Shown: positions 1-10,000, numbered from the stretch's first letter. The stretch: 64,000 nt of DNA from Hyphomicrobium_A sp963728165 (GCA_963728165.1 CAVSIY010000006.1:930001-994000); one strand, 5' to 3'. Made by a program: numbers and translations. The notes: generated by a model not told the origin, from the letters alone.

Positions 1-1027
1 CCGAGGTCCCGAACTGGTCGACCCAGGTGGCGAGCTTATGCGTCATCCATTGACGGTAGCGCGAGCGCGGGCTCGCGCGCACGCTGCCGCCATGAAGATA
101 CGAGAAATCCATGGTGAAACACGAATCCCAACGCCGGCTGCGCTCCGTCTGGGTGCCATCAAGGGCGCTTGCGTCCTCCACCGAGGTGCAAAAGCAGGTC
201 GGGCACACCATGGTGCAGTTGGCGCAGGTCAGGCAGCGTTCCGCCACGTTGTCCCAGCGAGGATGGTTGAGATTTCGCAACAAGAGGTCGTGCACATCAT
301 CGGAGCGCATCTGGCGCCCCATGGAGGCGGCCGTTTGCGCCACCACCGCCTCGGCGGTTGCAATTTCCGCCTCAGTCGCGTCGCGCTGCGGCAGCTCGGC
401 GAGCAGCTCGCGGCCGGCGTCGCTTCCCGCCTCGACGAGGAACTCGTGGCGGTCTGCCTCGATGATTTCCGTCAAGGCAAGGTCGTAGCCGGCGGAGACC
501 TTGGGCCCGGTGTTCATGGACACGCAAAAGCAGGTGCCGCCCGCCACGGCGCAGTTGACCGCCACGACGAAGGCGCCCGCGCGCCGCGCCTGATAGTCCG
601 GATCGACGTAGGGGCCGCCGAGAAAGACGCGATCCTGGATGGCAATTGCGTGCAGATCGCAGGCGCGCACGCCGATAAAGGCGAAGCGCTCCTCCGGTGT
701 CGGCTCGGCCACGACGCGGACGGCGTCGCCCTCGCGCTTGGCTTGCCACAGGCGCAGCACCGGCGGATGCAGGAAGCGCTTCCACGAATGCGCGCCGACC
801 GCGTAGCCGAACAGCGCCTCGTCCTCGCGCTTGACGAGCCGGTAGCGTCCGCCGTCCTGCTCATCGGTCCAGCCCTGCGGCAGATCGGCGACCCCATCGA
901 TGTCGTCGAAGACGATGGCCTCATCGCGCAGCGTCGGCCCGAGAACCCGGTGCCCCCGGCTCTTGAGGGCGCCGAGGAGTCTCTCGAGGCCGTCGAGCGT
1001 CAAGATGGCCTGTTGGACGGGGTGCAT
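1..1027 (-). CDS. 4Fe-4S dicluster protein, sulfhydrogenase beta / AsrA-like (C-terminus cut by window edge)
   Basis: The frame is open from an ATG at 1027 to the left edge (342 codons), so the C-terminus is missing. Residues 265-280 carry a CLTCANCTMVCPTCFC stretch (C265, C268, C271, C275), a [4Fe-4S] ferredoxin motif. The residues before it (RACDLHAIAI near 121, GGTCFCVSM near 163) fit the N-terminal domain of sulfhydrogenase beta subunits and anaerobic sulfite reductase subunit A. The visible part ends DQFGTS, where this family places its second cluster, so two clusters are expected. The family moves electrons in the cytoplasm to a flavin/NAD-binding partner, which would lie left of the window. 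Family assignment is good; the exact enzyme complex cannot be named. Confidence 0.8.
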   Translation of the reverse strand, partial: MHPVQQAILTLDGLERLLGALKSRGHRVLGPTLRDEAIVFDDIDGVADLPQGWTDEQDGGRYRLVKREDEALFGYAVGAHSWKRFLHPPVLRLWQAKREGDAVRVVAEPTPEERFAFIGVRACDLHAIAIQDRVFLGGPYVDPDYQARRAGAFVVAVNCAVAGGTCFCVSMNTGPKVSAGYDLALTEIIEADRHEFLVEAGSDAGRELLAELPQRDATEAEIATAEAVVAQTAASMGRQMRSDDVHDLLLRNLNHPRWDNVAERCLTCANCTMVCPTCFCTSVEDASALDGTQTERSRRWDSCFTMDFSYLHGGSVRASPRSRYRQWMTHKLATWVDQFGTS

Positions 1028-1212
1028 CGCAGCAGCTTTCGATCCCGGGGCCGCGCGCAGAGGTCGCGCTCGAGCATCTACACGCAGGCAGGCTTGCCGC
1101 AATAGCGCTTGCGCAGCGGCGATGCAACATGTGTCCGCGTCTCAGACACTACTACAGGCGGCAATTGTCATCTGCTTGACATCGATGACGGCAAGCGGCC
1201 GCTGCCCGCGCC

Positions 1213-2217
1213 TCATTCTCCCCAGAATGGATTTGCGCGCGAGACCGTCACCTTCTGATGGAGGGGGAACACCCAGGTCGGCGGCAGCTGGACCTTGGCC
1301 AGCTGGTTGCGGTCGGATGGCTGGAATGTGTTCTGGAACTCCTTGGGCAGCGTATCGGTGACGGGGAGGATGTCCGTGACCGTTCCGCGCTCGGTGTGCT
1401 TCCCATCCGTCACCGACAGCTTCATCCCGATGGTGATGGGGAACAGATAGCGGCGCGGCAGGTAGACGAGGACGTAGGGCTCGCCCCAATAGATGGAGAG
1501 GATGGGCTCGCCCGGACGGTAGACGTTGCCGATGAAGGGCACGCTCGCACCCACGGCACCGCTGACCGGCGCGTGCACCAGCCCGTTCGCATAGAGCTTC
1601 TGGAGGTCCCCAAACGTGGAGTCGGCGTCGGTGCGGGCCTCCTCCAGCGCCGACAGCTCCTCCTTGAGCACGCGCGATTGCGAGGTGAGACTGATGCGGT
1701 CCTTGCTCGCCTCGTATTCGGCCTTCAAAGCGTCCGCGTAAGGGGCCGATCTCACGAACCCTTCCTTCTGCATGCCCTGGAATTGCGTGATCACCCGTTG
1801 GGCCTCGGCCTCGCGGCGCTCGGCAACCGGGAGCAGTTGCTCGACGGAATCGGCGCGGATTTTGAACTCGGTGAACTTGGCTGCGAGATCGGCGCGTTTG
1901 AACGACAGGTCGGCAATGCGCTCCAGCACGTCCAACGACTGCAACTGCAAGAGCGGCTCGCCTTTCTTGATGGTCTGTCCCTGCTTGACGTCGACTTTCT
2001 GCACGCGGGCGATATAGGTCGTCGCCACCACGGTGTGGTCGCGCAGGACGAGCCCGTCGGCACGCAAGAGGAGGAAATCCCCGAAAAAATAGTTCAAGAC
2101 CGCGAGCGTGAACGCGGCCAGCAGTGCCAGGTAGATGATGCGCCCGATCGAGCCACGCGCCACGCGCTGCTCGTTGGGGATGTTGTCGGGCCGAAGCCGT
2201 TTCCTGAGGGCTCTCAT
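1213..2217 (-). CDS. HlyD-family membrane-anchored periplasmic adaptor
   Basis: This 334-residue protein has one N-terminal membrane segment (about residues 26-45), a split biotinyl-lipoyl-like domain (VDVKQGQTIKKGEPLL near 75 and HAPVSGAVGASV near 215), a long charged alpha-helical hairpin between them (about 95-205), and a C-terminal beta domain. This is the membrane-fusion-protein architecture. It starts 4 bases after the GT2 synthase gene, so the two are surely co-transcribed. By analogy with Alg44 beside Alg8, it may help the synthase pass a polymer through the periplasm; that role is inferred. No PilZ domain is visible, so it is not a simple Alg44 copy. Confidence 0.85.
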   Translation of the reverse strand: MRALRKRLRPDNIPNEQRVARGSIGRIIYLALLAAFTLAVLNYFFGDFLLLRADGLVLRDHTVVATTYIARVQKVDVKQGQTIKKGEPLLQLQSLDVLERIADLSFKRADLAAKFTEFKIRADSVEQLLPVAERREAEAQRVITQFQGMQKEGFVRSAPYADALKAEYEASKDRISLTSQSRVLKEELSALEEARTDADSTFGDLQKLYANGLVHAPVSGAVGASVPFIGNVYRPGEPILSIYWGEPYVLVYLPRRYLFPITIGMKLSVTDGKHTERGTVTDILPVTDTLPKEFQNTFQPSDRNQLAKVQLPPTWVFPLHQKVTVSRANPFWGE

Positions 2218-2221
2218 GTCG

Positions 2222-3481
2222 TCACTTGCGCACGAGGTGAACTTTTTTGGGCACGTAGGAATCGCGATAGGACGCCCGGAACACCCATTCCTGCACGTAG
2301 GCCGCGACCCGTACCATGCGCATGAGGAAGCCGTAGAAGGGGCTGTAGGCCAAGAGGTAGGGCATGAGGCTCAGGCCGCGAGCCTTCGGCGTCATCCAGG
2401 CGGCGATAAGAAAAGTGAAGAGGTCCAAGGTCCACATGCCGATCTGCGCCGCCATGAGGATCAAGGGAGCAAAGTCGCCGTACATGACGAACAGCCACAC
2501 CAGGTAGAAGGGGAAGACGAAGGCCGCGAGGACGTTGAAGATGATGAAGTCGAGCTCGTGCAAGAGCTCGATGACGTCGAAGCGCGTGCTGAAGGGGTTG
2601 AGCAGGGTGCGGTGCTTGCGGTAGCGCAGGCGGACGGCGTCGCGCTCCCAGCGAAAGCGCTGCCGCGTCAGGGCCATCAGCGTCTCGGGCACGTCGGTGT
2701 AGCAGATCGCATCGGGAGCAAAGACGGTCGTCCAGCCGGCAGAGCGCAACCGAAGCGTGACGTCGAGGTCCTCGCCGCCGCCCGAGTCGAGCCCGCCGAC
2801 GCGCGCCAGCGCCTCGCGGCGAAAGGCGCCGAAGGCGCCCGACACGCAGCTCATCATGTCGGTCAGATTGGCGGCCTGTTTGCCCTGCGAGATTGAGATC
2901 ATGTACTCGATCGCCTGGCAGGCGGTGACGAGGCTCGCCTTCGGGTTGCGCACGATGATGTTGCCGGCCACACCCCCTACGCGCGGATCGGCGAACGGCT
3001 CGATGATGTCCCTCAGTGCGTGGCGGTCGAAGGTGCAGTCGCAGTCGACGTTGACGATGACGTCTCCGGTCGTGCGGCCGACGGCCAGATTGACGCCGGC
3101 GGACTTCCCGCCGCGCATTTGCGTGCAGTGGGCTTCAGTGATGAGCCCGCGGGCTTGCAGCTCGCGCAGCCGCTCCGGCATGCGGTCGGTCGAGCCGTCG
3201 CTGACGACGATGATCTCATCGGGCGGCCGGCTCTGCTCGCGCAAGGAGATGACGCAGCGCTCAATCGAGTCCTGCTCGTTGTGCCCGGCGATCACGACGC
3301 TCAGCCGCTCGACGTTATATGGCTTCCATCGGTTCGAACGGACGGCGAGCGCCAGCGTTGCAATGATGCCCAGCGTGTAGCGCGGGAACTCGAAGATGAT
3401 CACGAACCAGAACAGCGTGAAAAGGCTTACTCCGCTCTGCGAGACTAGGAACGCCAGGCTTTCGTTGGTTATGTGCCACAT
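2222..3481 (-). CDS. Membrane glycosyltransferase family 2, processive polysaccharide synthase-like
   Basis: This 419-residue protein has the full set of processive GT2 motifs: VVSDGSTD (residues 92-99), the metal-binding DCD (146-148), GGEDLD (235-240) with the catalytic-base acidic pair, and QRFRW (274-278), the Q/RxxRW signature of cellulose, hyaluronan and alginate synthases. Membrane segments flank the catalytic domain: two at the N-terminus (about 10-48) and about four after residue 305. It should polymerise a sugar nucleotide at the inner membrane and extrude the chain; the sugar cannot be read from sequence. Its ATG overlaps the TGA of the upstream regulator gene by one base (TGATG), suggesting translational coupling. 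Confidence 0.9.
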   Translation of the reverse strand: MWHITNESLAFLVSQSGVSLFTLFWFVIIFEFPRYTLGIIATLALAVRSNRWKPYNVERLSVVIAGHNEQDSIERCVISLREQSRPPDEIIVVSDGSTDRMPERLRELQARGLITEAHCTQMRGGKSAGVNLAVGRTTGDVIVNVDCDCTFDRHALRDIIEPFADPRVGGVAGNIIVRNPKASLVTACQAIEYMISISQGKQAANLTDMMSCVSGAFGAFRREALARVGGLDSGGGEDLDVTLRLRSAGWTTVFAPDAICYTDVPETLMALTRQRFRWERDAVRLRYRKHRTLLNPFSTRFDVIELLHELDFIIFNVLAAFVFPFYLVWLFVMYGDFAPLILMAAQIGMWTLDLFTFLIAAWMTPKARGLSLMPYLLAYSPFYGFLMRMVRVAAYVQEWVFRASYRDSYVPKKVHLVRK

Positions 3482-5265
3482 CAGGAGAAGTCCTCCGCAC
3501 CGAACGCCTTGAACTTGGCGCCGAGGTCGAAGCGGACCGTTGCCTGGGCGGCATCGCGCAGCGTGTCGAACTCCGTCTTCGCCTGCTCGGGGCCGATATC
3601 GCGCAACAAGGCGAAGTCATAGGACTGGCCCTTGACCACCATGTCGGTCTTGTGGAGGGCTGCGCGCATGTTCTCGATGAAGAGGTCGCGCGCTTGCGCG
3701 AACTGACGTGCACCGTGCTCGGCCGTGATCTCGCGCTCCTTCTCATATGAGATGTTGACGAGCGTGAACGGGATCTTCTCGTCGTTGAAGCGTTTGGCGG
3801 CGGCATTGAGCGCGACGATGAGTTCGATCGGCAGGTCTGCGAACCGCAGGACATCGTTCACCTGACCGAGGAATGCGTGACCGTACTCGGCAAGCCCGAC
3901 GCCTTCGTCGGTGAGCCGGTAGGAATAGACGTCGCGCGTGGGACAGCTCTCCGAATCCGTGTGGGCACTGCAGTCGAGGCAGACGAAGCCGATGGCGGGC
4001 TCGGAGGCGGCGTGGCCGCACGCCTGGCACACGATCATGGTGCCGGGCCGATCGTAGTCGAAGCCGAAGTGCGACAGCTCGCGGCGGCATTTGGGGCATA
4101 TGAGCTGATCGCCGTTGCGGAACCCCAACTCCGGCCCTTGGTAGGCGCACTTGAAGTGATGAAGGTAGGGCTCCTCGATGAGGTCGGCCGAGCGGCACTT
4201 GGCGCATTCCTCACGCACATGCATGCGGGCGGAATCACAGCGGGGGCACACGTGGAAGCGGTCGAAGAACTCGCGCTTGAACAGGCCGCGCTCGCACAGG
4301 CTCTCCGCCTCGCGGGCGACCAGGGGCCCGCTCAAGGTCGTGTTGTAGGAAATGAAGCTCTTGGATTCGGCATCGAGGACCGCGGTGAGTGGGACTGCCG
4401 AGACGTACACACGACCGAGCAGCTCCTCGCTCAAGCTCTCGCTGAGCAGGATATCGCGATGCAGTCGCGTGCGCTGTGCTTGAAAGCGGCCGATGAGCTC
4501 CGCAATGCTAGCGGCGTCCTGGGCATTGAGCTTGGAGGCATCGAGGTCGGCCTTGGTTCCCAGCGTGCCCGTGAAGTCGATCGTCGGCAAGGCGTAGAGC
4601 GCCTTGCGGCGCCAGATGGTCACCAGCTCGTCGGTGGAGACAGGCTCCCTGATGAGGAGGGCGTCGAAGCGCGGATCGCCGAGCGTCGCCTGTAGTCCGC
4701 GCGCGGAAAGCCGGGTCGCATCCAGATCCTCCGGCCATGCGATGAGCTGGTAGCCGAGCTCATCAAAGAACGTCGGCGGCTTGGCTGCGGCCTCGACCGG
4801 TGTCGGCGCCGCCGCTGCAGGGCGTGCCTCGCCGATCTGCTGCTCCCTGATGTTGGCCTGCTCCTCCACCAGCTTGCCGACCTCGTAGATGTCGAGCGGC
4901 TTGGGAATAATGTGGTCGAAGACCTCGCAGCCTTCCTTGTGGGCGAGCAGGCCCTCCATGTCGGCCGTTATTGCGATCAGCCGCGGCAGCTTGCGGCCAT
5001 TGGCGTCTTTCTTCAGGGTCGCAGCGACCTGCAACCCATCCATGTGGGGCAAGTGGAAGTCCAGGAGCGCCACGTCATAGTCGTGCGTGCGCAGGGCCTC
5101 CAAGGCCTGCAGCCCGTCGGTCGCGATGTCGACCTGATGTCCCCGCTGATTGAGCAAGAGCTTCAAGAGCTCGTGCGTGATGGGGCTGTCCTCGGCAACG
5201 AGCACTTTGCGGCCGGCGACGGCTCGCGGCGGGGACTGTGGGTTTTTGGCAGCGACTGCGGTCAT
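3481..5265 (-). CDS. Response regulator with multi-zinc-ribbon (TackOD1-like) and degenerate GGDEF domains
   Basis: Residues 19-135 form a CheY-like receiver with acidic pair E25/D26, phospho-acceptor D69 (in VALLDFHLPHMDG) and conserved K122. A linker and a segment of unclear fold follow (165-335). Residues 340-441 contain twelve cysteines, mostly CxxC knuckles (340/343, 354/357, 390/393, 413/416, 429/432), as in zinc ribbons; the region resembles the Pfam family TackOD1, named here from memory. The last part (about 455-590) follows a GGDEF fold pattern, but the signature position reads GQSYDF (residues 546-551), so diguanylate cyclase activity is not expected. The protein heads the GT2-HlyD operon and is probably its regulator or an allosteric subunit; that is inference. 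Confidence 0.75.
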   Translation of the reverse strand: MTAVAAKNPQSPPRAVAGRKVLVAEDSPITHELLKLLLNQRGHQVDIATDGLQALEALRTHDYDVALLDFHLPHMDGLQVAATLKKDANGRKLPRLIAITADMEGLLAHKEGCEVFDHIIPKPLDIYEVGKLVEEQANIREQQIGEARPAAAAPTPVEAAAKPPTFFDELGYQLIAWPEDLDATRLSARGLQATLGDPRFDALLIREPVSTDELVTIWRRKALYALPTIDFTGTLGTKADLDASKLNAQDAASIAELIGRFQAQRTRLHRDILLSESLSEELLGRVYVSAVPLTAVLDAESKSFISYNTTLSGPLVAREAESLCERGLFKREFFDRFHVCPRCDSARMHVREECAKCRSADLIEEPYLHHFKCAYQGPELGFRNGDQLICPKCRRELSHFGFDYDRPGTMIVCQACGHAASEPAIGFVCLDCSAHTDSESCPTRDVYSYRLTDEGVGLAEYGHAFLGQVNDVLRFADLPIELIVALNAAAKRFNDEKIPFTLVNISYEKEREITAEHGARQFAQARDLFIENMRAALHKTDMVVKGQSYDFALLRDIGPEQAKTEFDTLRDAAQATVRFDLGAKFKAFGAEDFS

Positions 5266-5587
5266 TTTTGTTCTTGTGGCGGAGTATCAGTACGCAAAGA
5301 TTCCTGCCGGTCGCGTCGGGGGCGCCGGAGGAGCAATCGTTCTCGATCCTTGAAGATCGCGCTGATCCTTGCGCGAGCTTTGGCAGATAAAAGGTTACGA
5401 ACGGGTCTCGACATCGGCTTGATTGGCCCAAAGTACGAGCGACAGCCCAAGTCTGCGCATCGTTCATGATTTGTTACCCCGGTCTGTAAATTTCGGGTGT
5501 CTGCAGGCTGCAGAGATGTTTTTCCTCAATCCGGGGGAATTGAGCCCCACGCGCTGGGGCGCGCCAGCGCGCCGCTGTCGGCGCCTA

Positions 5588-5617
5588 TTGACTTTGGGTG
5601 CCGGGTAACCTTATTTT
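5588..5617 (+). promoter_or_regulatory. Candidate sigma-70 promoter of mntH
   Basis: TTGACT (5588-5593, five of six matches to the -35 consensus) is followed after 18 bases by TATTTT (5612-5617, four of six). The predicted transcription start, near 5624, falls inside the inverted repeat at 5619-5641, the layout expected for a repressor-controlled promoter. Judged by eye only. Confidence 0.4.
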
Positions 5618-5618
5618 G

Positions 5619-5641
5619 CAGTTGCAAATCATTCGCAACTG
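5619..5641 (+). promoter_or_regulatory. Mur/Fur-type box upstream of mntH
   Basis: CAGTTGC (5619-5625) and GCAACTG (5635-5641) are perfect inverted repeats with a 9-base AT-rich centre. The core TTGCAAATCATTCGCAA resembles the boxes bound by the Fur-family manganese regulator Mur in alphaproteobacteria. It lies 53 bases before the mntH start and overlaps the predicted transcription start, so repression by Mur in manganese-replete cells is likely. Known for the family: Mur represses mntH or sitABCD. Inferred here: binding itself. Confidence 0.65.
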
Positions 5642-5694
5642 GGTCCGTACAGCCGGCCCTGTGGGCTGGACAAGGTGGGAGTGCGGAGACATCG

Positions 5695-7050
5695 ATGCAG
5701 GACGTGGCCAAGCCACAGGAGCCGCCTGTAAGCCTCCCGCCCGGCGGCTGGAAGCGTGCGCGCGGCGAGCCGTCCCTGCGCGAGGTGTGGGGCTCGATCC
5801 CCGTGAGCGGCGTCGGTTGGCGCCGGCTGCTCGCCTTCCTCGGTCCGGGCTACCTCGTCTCCGTTGGATACATGGACCCCGGAAACTGGGCGACGTCGCT
5901 CGCCGGCGGCTCCACGTTCGGCTACGCGCTGCTGTCGATCGCGCTCCTGTCCAACCTGATGGCGATCCTCTTGCAGGCGTTGTGCGCGCGTCTCGGCTTC
6001 GCGACGGGCCGCGACCTGGCGCAGGCCTGCCGCGACGCCTACCCCAAGCCGGCGAGCTATGTCCTCTGGGTTCTGGCAGAGATTGCCATTTGCGCCACCG
6101 ACGTGGCCGAGGTCATCGGCACCGCGATCGGGCTCAATCTCTTGTTCGGCATTCCGCTCGAGCTTGGCGTGTTCATCACCGCGCTCGACGTCATCCTGAT
6201 CCTTTATCTGCAGAACCTCGGCTTCCGTTGGATCGAGGCCTTCGTCGTGGGCACGCTGTTGGTGATCGCCGCCTGCTTCGGCATCCAGGTCGCCATGGCA
6301 CAGCCCGACATGCGGGAGGTGATCTTAGGCTTTGCGCCGACGGTCGAGATCGTGCGCAACCCGGAGATGCTCTACCTCGCCATGGGCATTATCGGCGCGA
6401 CCGTGATGCCGCATAATCTCTATCTTCACTCGTCCATCGTGCAGACGCGCATTGTCGCCGACACGATCCCCGCCAAGCGCGAGGCCATCAAGTTCGCGAC
6501 CATCGATTCAACCGTCGCACTGATGCTGGCGCTGCTCGTCAACGCTTCGATCCTCATCCTCGCCGCCGCGACCTTTCACAAGGCGGGTCAGTACGGCGTA
6601 GCTGATCTCGAGGACGCCCAGAAGCTTTTGACCCCGTTGCTCGGCTCCGCGTGGGCCGCCACGCTCTTCGGTGTGGCGCTACTGTGTTGCGGTCTCAACT
6701 CGACCGTCACCGCGACGCTCTCGGGCCAGATCGTGATGGAAGGCTTCATCAACGTGCGGCTGCCGGCGTGGGCGCGCCGGCTGGCGACGCGCGGGCTCGC
6801 CATCATTCCGGCCGCCATCGCGACCGTGCTCTATGGTGCGGCGGGAACGGGCAAGCTGCTCATTCTGAGCCAGGTCGTCCTCTCAATGCAGCTTCCGTTC
6901 GCGATCGTCCCGCTCGTCATGTTCACCGCCGACCGCCGCAAGATGGGCGAGCTCGTGTCTCCGCTCTGGGTGACGGGACTGGCCGTGCTGGTCGCGGTCG
7001 TGGTGATCGTCCTCAACGTGAAGCTCGTGTTCGATGTTCTAGCCGGCTAG
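5695..7050 (+). CDS. mntH: NRAMP-family Mn(II)/Fe(II) transporter MntH
   Basis: This 451-residue, roughly 11-helix inner-membrane protein carries both NRAMP metal-site motifs: DPGN in helix 1 (residues 61-64) and MPHN in helix 6 (238-241). It imports divalent metals, mainly manganese, with protons. The frame is open further upstream, but the ATG at 5695 gives the usual NRAMP N-terminus and leaves room for the promoter and the Mur-type box. The gene stands alone and converges on the RND permease gene, with 10 bases between the stop codons. The upstream box suggests manganese-dependent repression. Confidence 0.93.
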   Translation: MQDVAKPQEPPVSLPPGGWKRARGEPSLREVWGSIPVSGVGWRRLLAFLGPGYLVSVGYMDPGNWATSLAGGSTFGYALLSIALLSNLMAILLQALCARLGFATGRDLAQACRDAYPKPASYVLWVLAEIAICATDVAEVIGTAIGLNLLFGIPLELGVFITALDVILILYLQNLGFRWIEAFVVGTLLVIAACFGIQVAMAQPDMREVILGFAPTVEIVRNPEMLYLAMGIIGATVMPHNLYLHSSIVQTRIVADTIPAKREAIKFATIDSTVALMLALLVNASILILAAATFHKAGQYGVADLEDAQKLLTPLLGSAWAATLFGVALLCCGLNSTVTATLSGQIVMEGFINVRLPAWARRLATRGLAIIPAAIATVLYGAAGTGKLLILSQVVLSMQLPFAIVPLVMFTADRRKMGELVSPLWVTGLAVLVAVVVIVLNVKLVFDVLAG

Positions 7051-7060
7051 CCGGGATTGC

Positions 7061-10000
7061 TTACTCGGCTGGCTCAGGCGGCGGCGTCACCGCGGCGTTC
7101 TCGCTTACCTTCTCCTCACGGTGATGCTCACGCGCCACGTAGGTGTAGACCGCGGGCGTCACGAACAGCGTGAACAGCGTCCCGATCGTCATGCCGAAGG
7201 CGATGACGATGCCGATGGCAAACCGGCTCGCCGCGCCGGCGCCGGAAGCGAAGATCAAGGGCACCATGGCGATGACCATGGCGGCCGTGGTCATGAGGAT
7301 CGGGCGCAAACGAATGGCGGCGGCGTGCTCGATCGCCTCGCGCCGACCCAAGCCCTCGTTGATCTGCAGGTGGTTGGCGTAGTCGACCATCAGGATGCCG
7401 TGCTTGGAGATGAGGCCGATCAGCGTCACGAGGCCGATCTGCGTGTAGATGTTGACGGTCGCGAGGCCGGCCGTGAGCGGAATGAGGGCGCCGAAGAGCG
7501 AGGTCGGCAGCGCGATCAGGATGATCAGCGGATCGCGGAAGCTTTCGTACTGCGCCGCCAGCACCAGATAGATGATGATGAGCGCGAAGACGAAGGTGAC
7601 GACGAGGCGGCTGCCCTCCTGCACGTACTGCCGGCTCTCACCCTGAAAGTCGTAGGTGAAGCCCTCCGGGAAGATGTCCGCTGCTTTGGCTTTGAGGAAA
7701 TCGATGGCCTCGCCGACCGTTCGCCCCGGGAAGGGGACGCCCGAGAGGATCGCCGAGTTGAGCTGCTGGAAGCTCGTCAGCGCATTGGGCTGCACCGACT
7801 TCCTCACGTCCACCACCGTCGACAGCGGGACCAGTTGGCCGGAGGAGGTTCGCACCTGGTAGCGCTTGATCAGGTCGGGCTTGAGCCGGAAGGCGCGCGG
7901 CACCTGCGGGATCACCTGGTAGCTGCGGCCGTACAGGTTGAAGCGATTGACCCAGTTGCCGCCGAGCAGCGTCGCCAGCGAGGCACCGATGTCCTGCATG
8001 GTGATGCCGAGCCGGTTGGCTTTGTCGTGGTCGATCTTCACCTCGACCTGAGGCGTGTCGAACTTCAAGTCCGTATCGGTGAAGATGAAGAGGCCGCTTT
8101 TCTTGGCTTCCTGCTGCATCTTGTCGAGCACTTGCGCGAGCTGCTCGTAGTCCGCCGTCGTGGTGATGACGAACTGCAGCGGCGGTCCGCCGGTCGACCC
8201 CGGCAGCGACGGCCGACCGAACGACAGCACCTGGCCGCCGGCGATGCCCCCCACCTTCGGCTGCAAGCTCTGCAAGATCTGCGCCTGCGTCCGGTGGCGC
8301 TCTTCCCAAGGCTTGAACAGGATGCCGGCGAAGGCCTGATGCACGTTGCCGCCCATGCCGTTGATGGCGAACACGTGCTCCTTTTCCGGCACCCCGTCGA
8401 ACACCTTGTTGAGATGGGCCGTCACCTGCTCGAGGTAGTCGAGATTGCCGATCTGCGGCGTCTTCACGATGTTGAAGATGATGCCCTGGTCCTCAGCCGG
8501 CGCCAGCTCCTTTTGTGCCGTCGAATACATGAGCCCCGTGGCGAAGATCACGCCGACGAGGACGAGCAGGGTGACGGGGCGGTAGTTGAGCGTGCGGCCG
8601 AGGCGGCGCTGGTAGCGCTTCTTGAGCCCCTCGAACCTGCGGTCGAGGAACTTGACGAAGCGCCCCGACGAAAGCTCCGACGAGAGCAGCTTGGAGCACA
8701 TCATCGGCGAAAGGGTGAGCGCGATGACGCCGGAGACGATGACCGCACCGGCGAGCGTGAACGCGAACTCGCGGAACAGCGTGCCCGTCAGGCCGGCCAC
8801 GAAGCCGATCGGCGCGTAGACCGCCGCCAGCGTGATCGTCATGGAGATGATCGGCACCGCGATCTCGCGCGCGCCGACCAGCGCCGCGTCAAACGAGTTC
8901 ATGCCCGCCTCGATGTGGCGGTGGATGTTTTCCACCACCACGATCGCATCGTCGACGACCAGGCCGATGGCGAGTACGAGCGCCAGCAGCGTCAAAAGGT
9001 TGATCGAGTAGCCGAGCGCCAGCAGCGCAAACATGACGCCGATGAGCGACAGGGGGATGGTGACGATGGGGATGAGGGTCGAGCGCAGGCTGCCGAGAAA
9101 CAGGAAGATGACGACGATGACGATGACGGCCGCCTCGATTAGCGTCTTCTGCACCTCGCGGATGGAGGCGTCGATGAACTTGGTCGAGTCGTAGGCGATG
9201 GCCGCGTCGAGCCCCGGCGGCAGCTGCGACACGATCTCGGGGAAGGTCTTGCGCACATCGGAGATGACGGTCAGCGGATTGGCAGTCGGCGTCGAGTAGA
9301 TGCCGATGAACACCGCCTTGAGCCCGTCGAACACCGAGGAGGAATCGACGTTCTCGGCCCCGAGATCGATGTTGGCGATGTCGTCGAGGCGGACCAGCGC
9401 GTCGCCGCGCGCGGCGACGACGAGCCGGCCGAACGCAGCGGCGTTATCGAGCGATGTCGCCGCGTTGATCGTCAGCTGCACGAAGTCGCCCTTTATCTGT
9501 CCGGCGGCCGTCGTGAAGTTGTTGGCCGCGAGCGCGTCGTGCACCTGCGTCGGCGTCACGCCGAGCGCTGCCATCTTGTCAGGATTGAGCCAAATGCGCA
9601 TCGCGAACACCTGGCCGCCGAGGATCTGCGCGTTGGCGACGCCATTGACGGTTTGCAGCTTCGGCTGCACCACGCGCGTCAGGTAGTCGGTGATCTGCGA
9701 TGAGGTCATCACCTTGCTGTTGAACGACAGGTACATAAGCGCGGTAGATTCGCCCGTCTGCTTGACGACGGTGGGGTTCTGCGCCTCGCGCGGCAGCACG
9801 CTCTGCACCTGGTTGACCTTGGCCAAGACGTCGGTCACGGCCCGGTCGGGGTCGGCATCGAGGCGCAGGTTCAGCGTCACCGTGCTCACGTTCTGCTGCG
9901 AGGAGGAGGTGAGCGTGTCGATGCCTTCGGCGCTCGCCACCGCCTGCTGAATGGGTACGGTGATGAAGCCCTTGATCAGGTCGGCATTGGCACCCGGGTA

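Larger units (their letters stand above)
5266..5694. other. Divergent intergenic region upstream of the polysaccharide operon and mntH
   Basis: These 429 bases separate two divergent transcription units. The right end holds the mntH promoter and a metal-regulator box (listed separately). The left part should carry the promoter of the leftward operon, but I could not pick out a convincing -35/-10 pair. No credible gene is seen. Confidence 0.6.

Noticed and set aside
7121..9142. A 673-codon rightward open frame opposite the RND permease gene
   Set aside because: It is antisense to an unmistakable AcrB-family gene and its product is Arg/Asp/Glu/His-rich low-complexity sequence, typical of the complement of GC-rich coding DNA.
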